A stretch of 22,082 nucleotides of DNA from SXRF01 sp964624555 (lineage in GTDB: Bacteria > Pseudomonadota > Alphaproteobacteria > Rickettsiales > SXRF01). The notes beneath the pieces were generated by a model that worked only from the letters and a program-made list of their open reading frames with translations, had not been told where the DNA came from and made no database searches. Numbering within the stretch: the stretch's first letter is position 1; every line of letters begins with the position of its first letter. The translations under genes were made by a program, and so were the position numbers. The stretch is taken from contig CAZUXB010000035.1 of assembly GCA_964624555.1 (NCBI GenBank), positions 1-22,082 on the forward strand, written 5' to 3'. Shown here in pieces: positions 20,558 to 22,082 of this stretch.

Positions 20558-20648
20558 TTACTGTTTCTATTGCCACTCATCATTCCGCAATGAGACATGA
20601 TTCATGGTTCAAATCGGATTCAAATAAGTATTACAGGGGGATATAAAA

Positions 20649-22082
20649 ATGCGCATTGAAAGACACTTCACCAAATCTTCGAAATCTACCGACAGCAACG
20701 CAGTTTATGATGCCATAAACTTCAAAAAAGTTGATGTGGTAATGAAGAACCCGAACGGTTCGGTGGTGTTTGAATCGCGTGATACGGAAGTTCCCGAATT
20801 CTGGTCGCAGGTGGCAACCGATGTAATCGCACAGAAATATTTCCGTAAGGCCGGTGTGTCTGCCCATCTTAAGAAGGTGGAAGAGGAAACCGTGCCGAGC
20901 TGGTTGTGGCGCTCAGTGCCAGACGAAGCGAAGCTTGCCAAACTGCCTGAAAATGAGCGCATCGTTGGCGAAACTTCGTCCAAGCAGGTATTCAACCGTC
21001 TGGCCGGGGCGTGGACCTATTGGGGGTGGAAAGGTGGCTATTTCGACACTGAGGAAGATGCCAGAACCTTCTACGATGAAATGCGCTTCATGCTCGCAAA
21101 CCAGATGGCGGCGCCAAATTCGCCACAATGGTTCAATACCGGGTTGCACTGGGCCTATGGTATCGACGGCCCCAGCCAGGGGCATTATTATGTTGATGCC
21201 GACACTAAACAACTAACCAAATCGGGCAGCGCTTATGAGCGCCCGCAGCCGCATGCCTGCTTCATCCAGAGCGTATCTGACGACCTTGTAAATGAAGGCG
21301 GCATCATGAATCTGTGGGAGCGTGAGGCGCGCCTCTTTAAATACGGTTCCGGCACTGGTTCTAATTTCTCTGACCTGCGTGGCAGCGGTGAAAAACTCTC
21401 CGGTGGCGGTAAATCATCGGGCTTGATGAGCTTCCTCAAAATCGGTGACCGTGCGGCGGGAGCAATAAAATCCGGCGGCACCACAAGGCGTGCGGCAAAG
21501 ATGGTGGTGGTGGATATCGACCATCCCGATATTCAGGAATTCGTGCGCTGGAAAGTTATCGAGGAGCAGAAGGTGGCGGCCATCGTCACTGGCTCGAAGA
21601 CTTGCGCCAAGCATTTAAAAGCAGTGATGGAAGCGTGTCAGGTTGGCACTTCCGATTCGCGCTTCAACCCTTCTGATAATCCGGCCCTGAAAAAAGCCAT
21701 GCGCGAAGCGAAAAAAGCGCTGGTGCCGGAGAATTATATCATGCGCGTGGTGCAGTTTGCGCAGCAGGGCTATACCCAGATAGAATTCCCGGAATATGAT
21801 ACGGACTGGGATTCAGAAGCATACCTCACCGTTTCCGGGCAGAACTCTAACAACTCGGTACGCGTGACCAACGAATTCCTCAATGCTGTCGCCGAGGATA
21901 AGCCGTGGGATCTGGTCAACCGCAAAGACAAAAAGATCAGCAAAACCATTTCCGCCAAAGAATTATGGGAAGAAGTGTCCTACGCGGCGTGGGCCTGCGC
22001 CGATCCGGGCTTGCAATATGACACTACCATCAACGAATGGCACACCTGCCCTGAGTCGGGCCGCATCCGCGCGTCAAATCCC
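20649..22082 (+). CDS. nrdJ: Vitamin B12-dependent ribonucleotide reductase (class II), 5' part
   Basis: The frame is open from ATG 20649 to the window edge (478 codons), so the C-terminal part is missing. GGGGG lies 8 bases before the start. The N-terminus MRIERHFTKSS and the block QMAAPNSPQWFNTGL are typical of the long alphaproteobacterial adenosylcobalamin-dependent reductase. Other conserved parts are ACFIQSVSDDL, GGIMNLWEREARLFKYGSG, the phosphate-binding GTGSNFSDLRG, SSGLMSFLKIGDRAAGAIKSGGTTRRAAKMVV and GQNSNNSVRVTNEF. The enzyme reduces ribonucleotides to deoxyribonucleotides with a radical made from B12, so it needs no oxygen. The upstream region carries DnaA- and NrdR-like sites, consistent with control by replication state and nucleotide pools. 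Identification is firm. Confidence 0.96.
   Translation, partial: MRIERHFTKSSKSTDSNAVYDAINFKKVDVVMKNPNGSVVFESRDTEVPEFWSQVATDVIAQKYFRKAGVSAHLKKVEEETVPSWLWRSVPDEAKLAKLPENERIVGETSSKQVFNRLAGAWTYWGWKGGYFDTEEDARTFYDEMRFMLANQMAAPNSPQWFNTGLHWAYGIDGPSQGHYYVDADTKQLTKSGSAYERPQPHACFIQSVSDDLVNEGGIMNLWEREARLFKYGSGTGSNFSDLRGSGEKLSGGGKSSGLMSFLKIGDRAAGAIKSGGTTRRAAKMVVVDIDHPDIQEFVRWKVIEEQKVAAIVTGSKTCAKHLKAVMEACQVGTSDSRFNPSDNPALKKAMREAKKALVPENYIMRVVQFAQQGYTQIEFPEYDTDWDSEAYLTVSGQNSNNSVRVTNEFLNAVAEDKPWDLVNRKDKKISKTISAKELWEEVSYAAWACADPGLQYDTTINEWHTCPESGRIRASNP

Larger units (their letters stand above)
20316..20648. other. Long AT-rich regulatory gap before nrdJ
   Basis: No convincing gene lies in these 333 bases. 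They contain TCTATATATAGA (a 12-base palindrome near 20334-20345), the 16-base palindrome, DnaA-like boxes, NrdR-like boxes and a second palindrome, then the nrdJ ribosome site. A segment near 20602-20620 has a GGTTCAAAT-like string, but no tRNA can be folded around it. Confidence 0.7.

Noticed and set aside
20600..20625. tRNA T-arm-like string (GGTTCAAAT)
   Set aside because: No acceptor, anticodon or D arm can be placed around it.
20452..20648. Cobalamin riboswitch in front of nrdJ
   Set aside because: I could not see a B12-box-like conserved core or the multi-stem layout. The leader is AT-rich with only simple palindromes.

Overview
The window looks like a chromosomal segment of an alphaproteobacterium of moderate GC, probably a draft or metagenome assembly because it carries a 10-base N gap. 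The evidence is a TrcR/DUF1013 cell-cycle regulator of the alphaproteobacterial type, a B12-dependent ribonucleotide reductase with the alphaproteobacterial N-terminus, an AsmA-family protein, TrhO, and a glutaryl-CoA dehydrogenase very close to the mitochondrial enzyme. Species cannot be named from this sequence. Short in-frame and intergenic palindromic elements recall those of Rickettsiales-like genomes, but that is not diagnostic.

Layout. 1-2737 is read leftwards: a Gly-rich hypothetical protein, a long-leader type IV pilin-like protein with a large 3' palindrome and a strong terminator, and a crotonase. 2822-4626 is a rightward two-gene operon (trcR and an M16 zinc peptidase, stop and start overlapping by one base) ending at a perfect hairpin. 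It faces a nitronate monooxygenase-like gene with a C-terminal cysteine cluster (4660-6087, minus). 6202-8271 is an O-antigen ligase-like membrane protein that contains an in-frame palindromic repeat and the N gap. It converges on a soluble tandem-PAS chemotaxis receptor (8276-9787, minus), followed by gcdH (9948-11138, minus).

The most unusual part is 11203-13517. A two-frame gene pair, possibly one gene split at an A6 run, encodes a protein with a phage MuF/minor-head-like Cys/His motif, a hydrophobic pre-toxin linker and a C-terminal domain that looks like a toxin tip. A small immunity-like gene follows. After that comes a displaced 236-bp second copy of the linker region carrying a different, short C-terminus. 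The toxin tip and immunity gene are very AT-rich (27-28% GC in sampled 60-base lines, against 63% in the linker). This is the architecture expected of a polymorphic toxin that has exchanged its tip by recombination, and it is the best candidate here for a little-described system.

13551-20315 holds a Cys-rich lipoprotein, a small unknown protein, an AsmA-family protein, the tRNA hydroxylase TrhO, a methyltransferase-like membrane-associated protein divergent from a LysR regulator, and a 413-residue unknown protein. The 333-bp gap before nrdJ (20316-20648) is dense in regulatory signals: a 16-bp perfect palindrome, two abutting DnaA-box-like 9-mers, a good NrdR-box match with a weaker partner three helical turns away, and another palindrome. 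nrdJ runs off the right edge. No tRNA, rRNA, CRISPR array or IS transposase was recognised.
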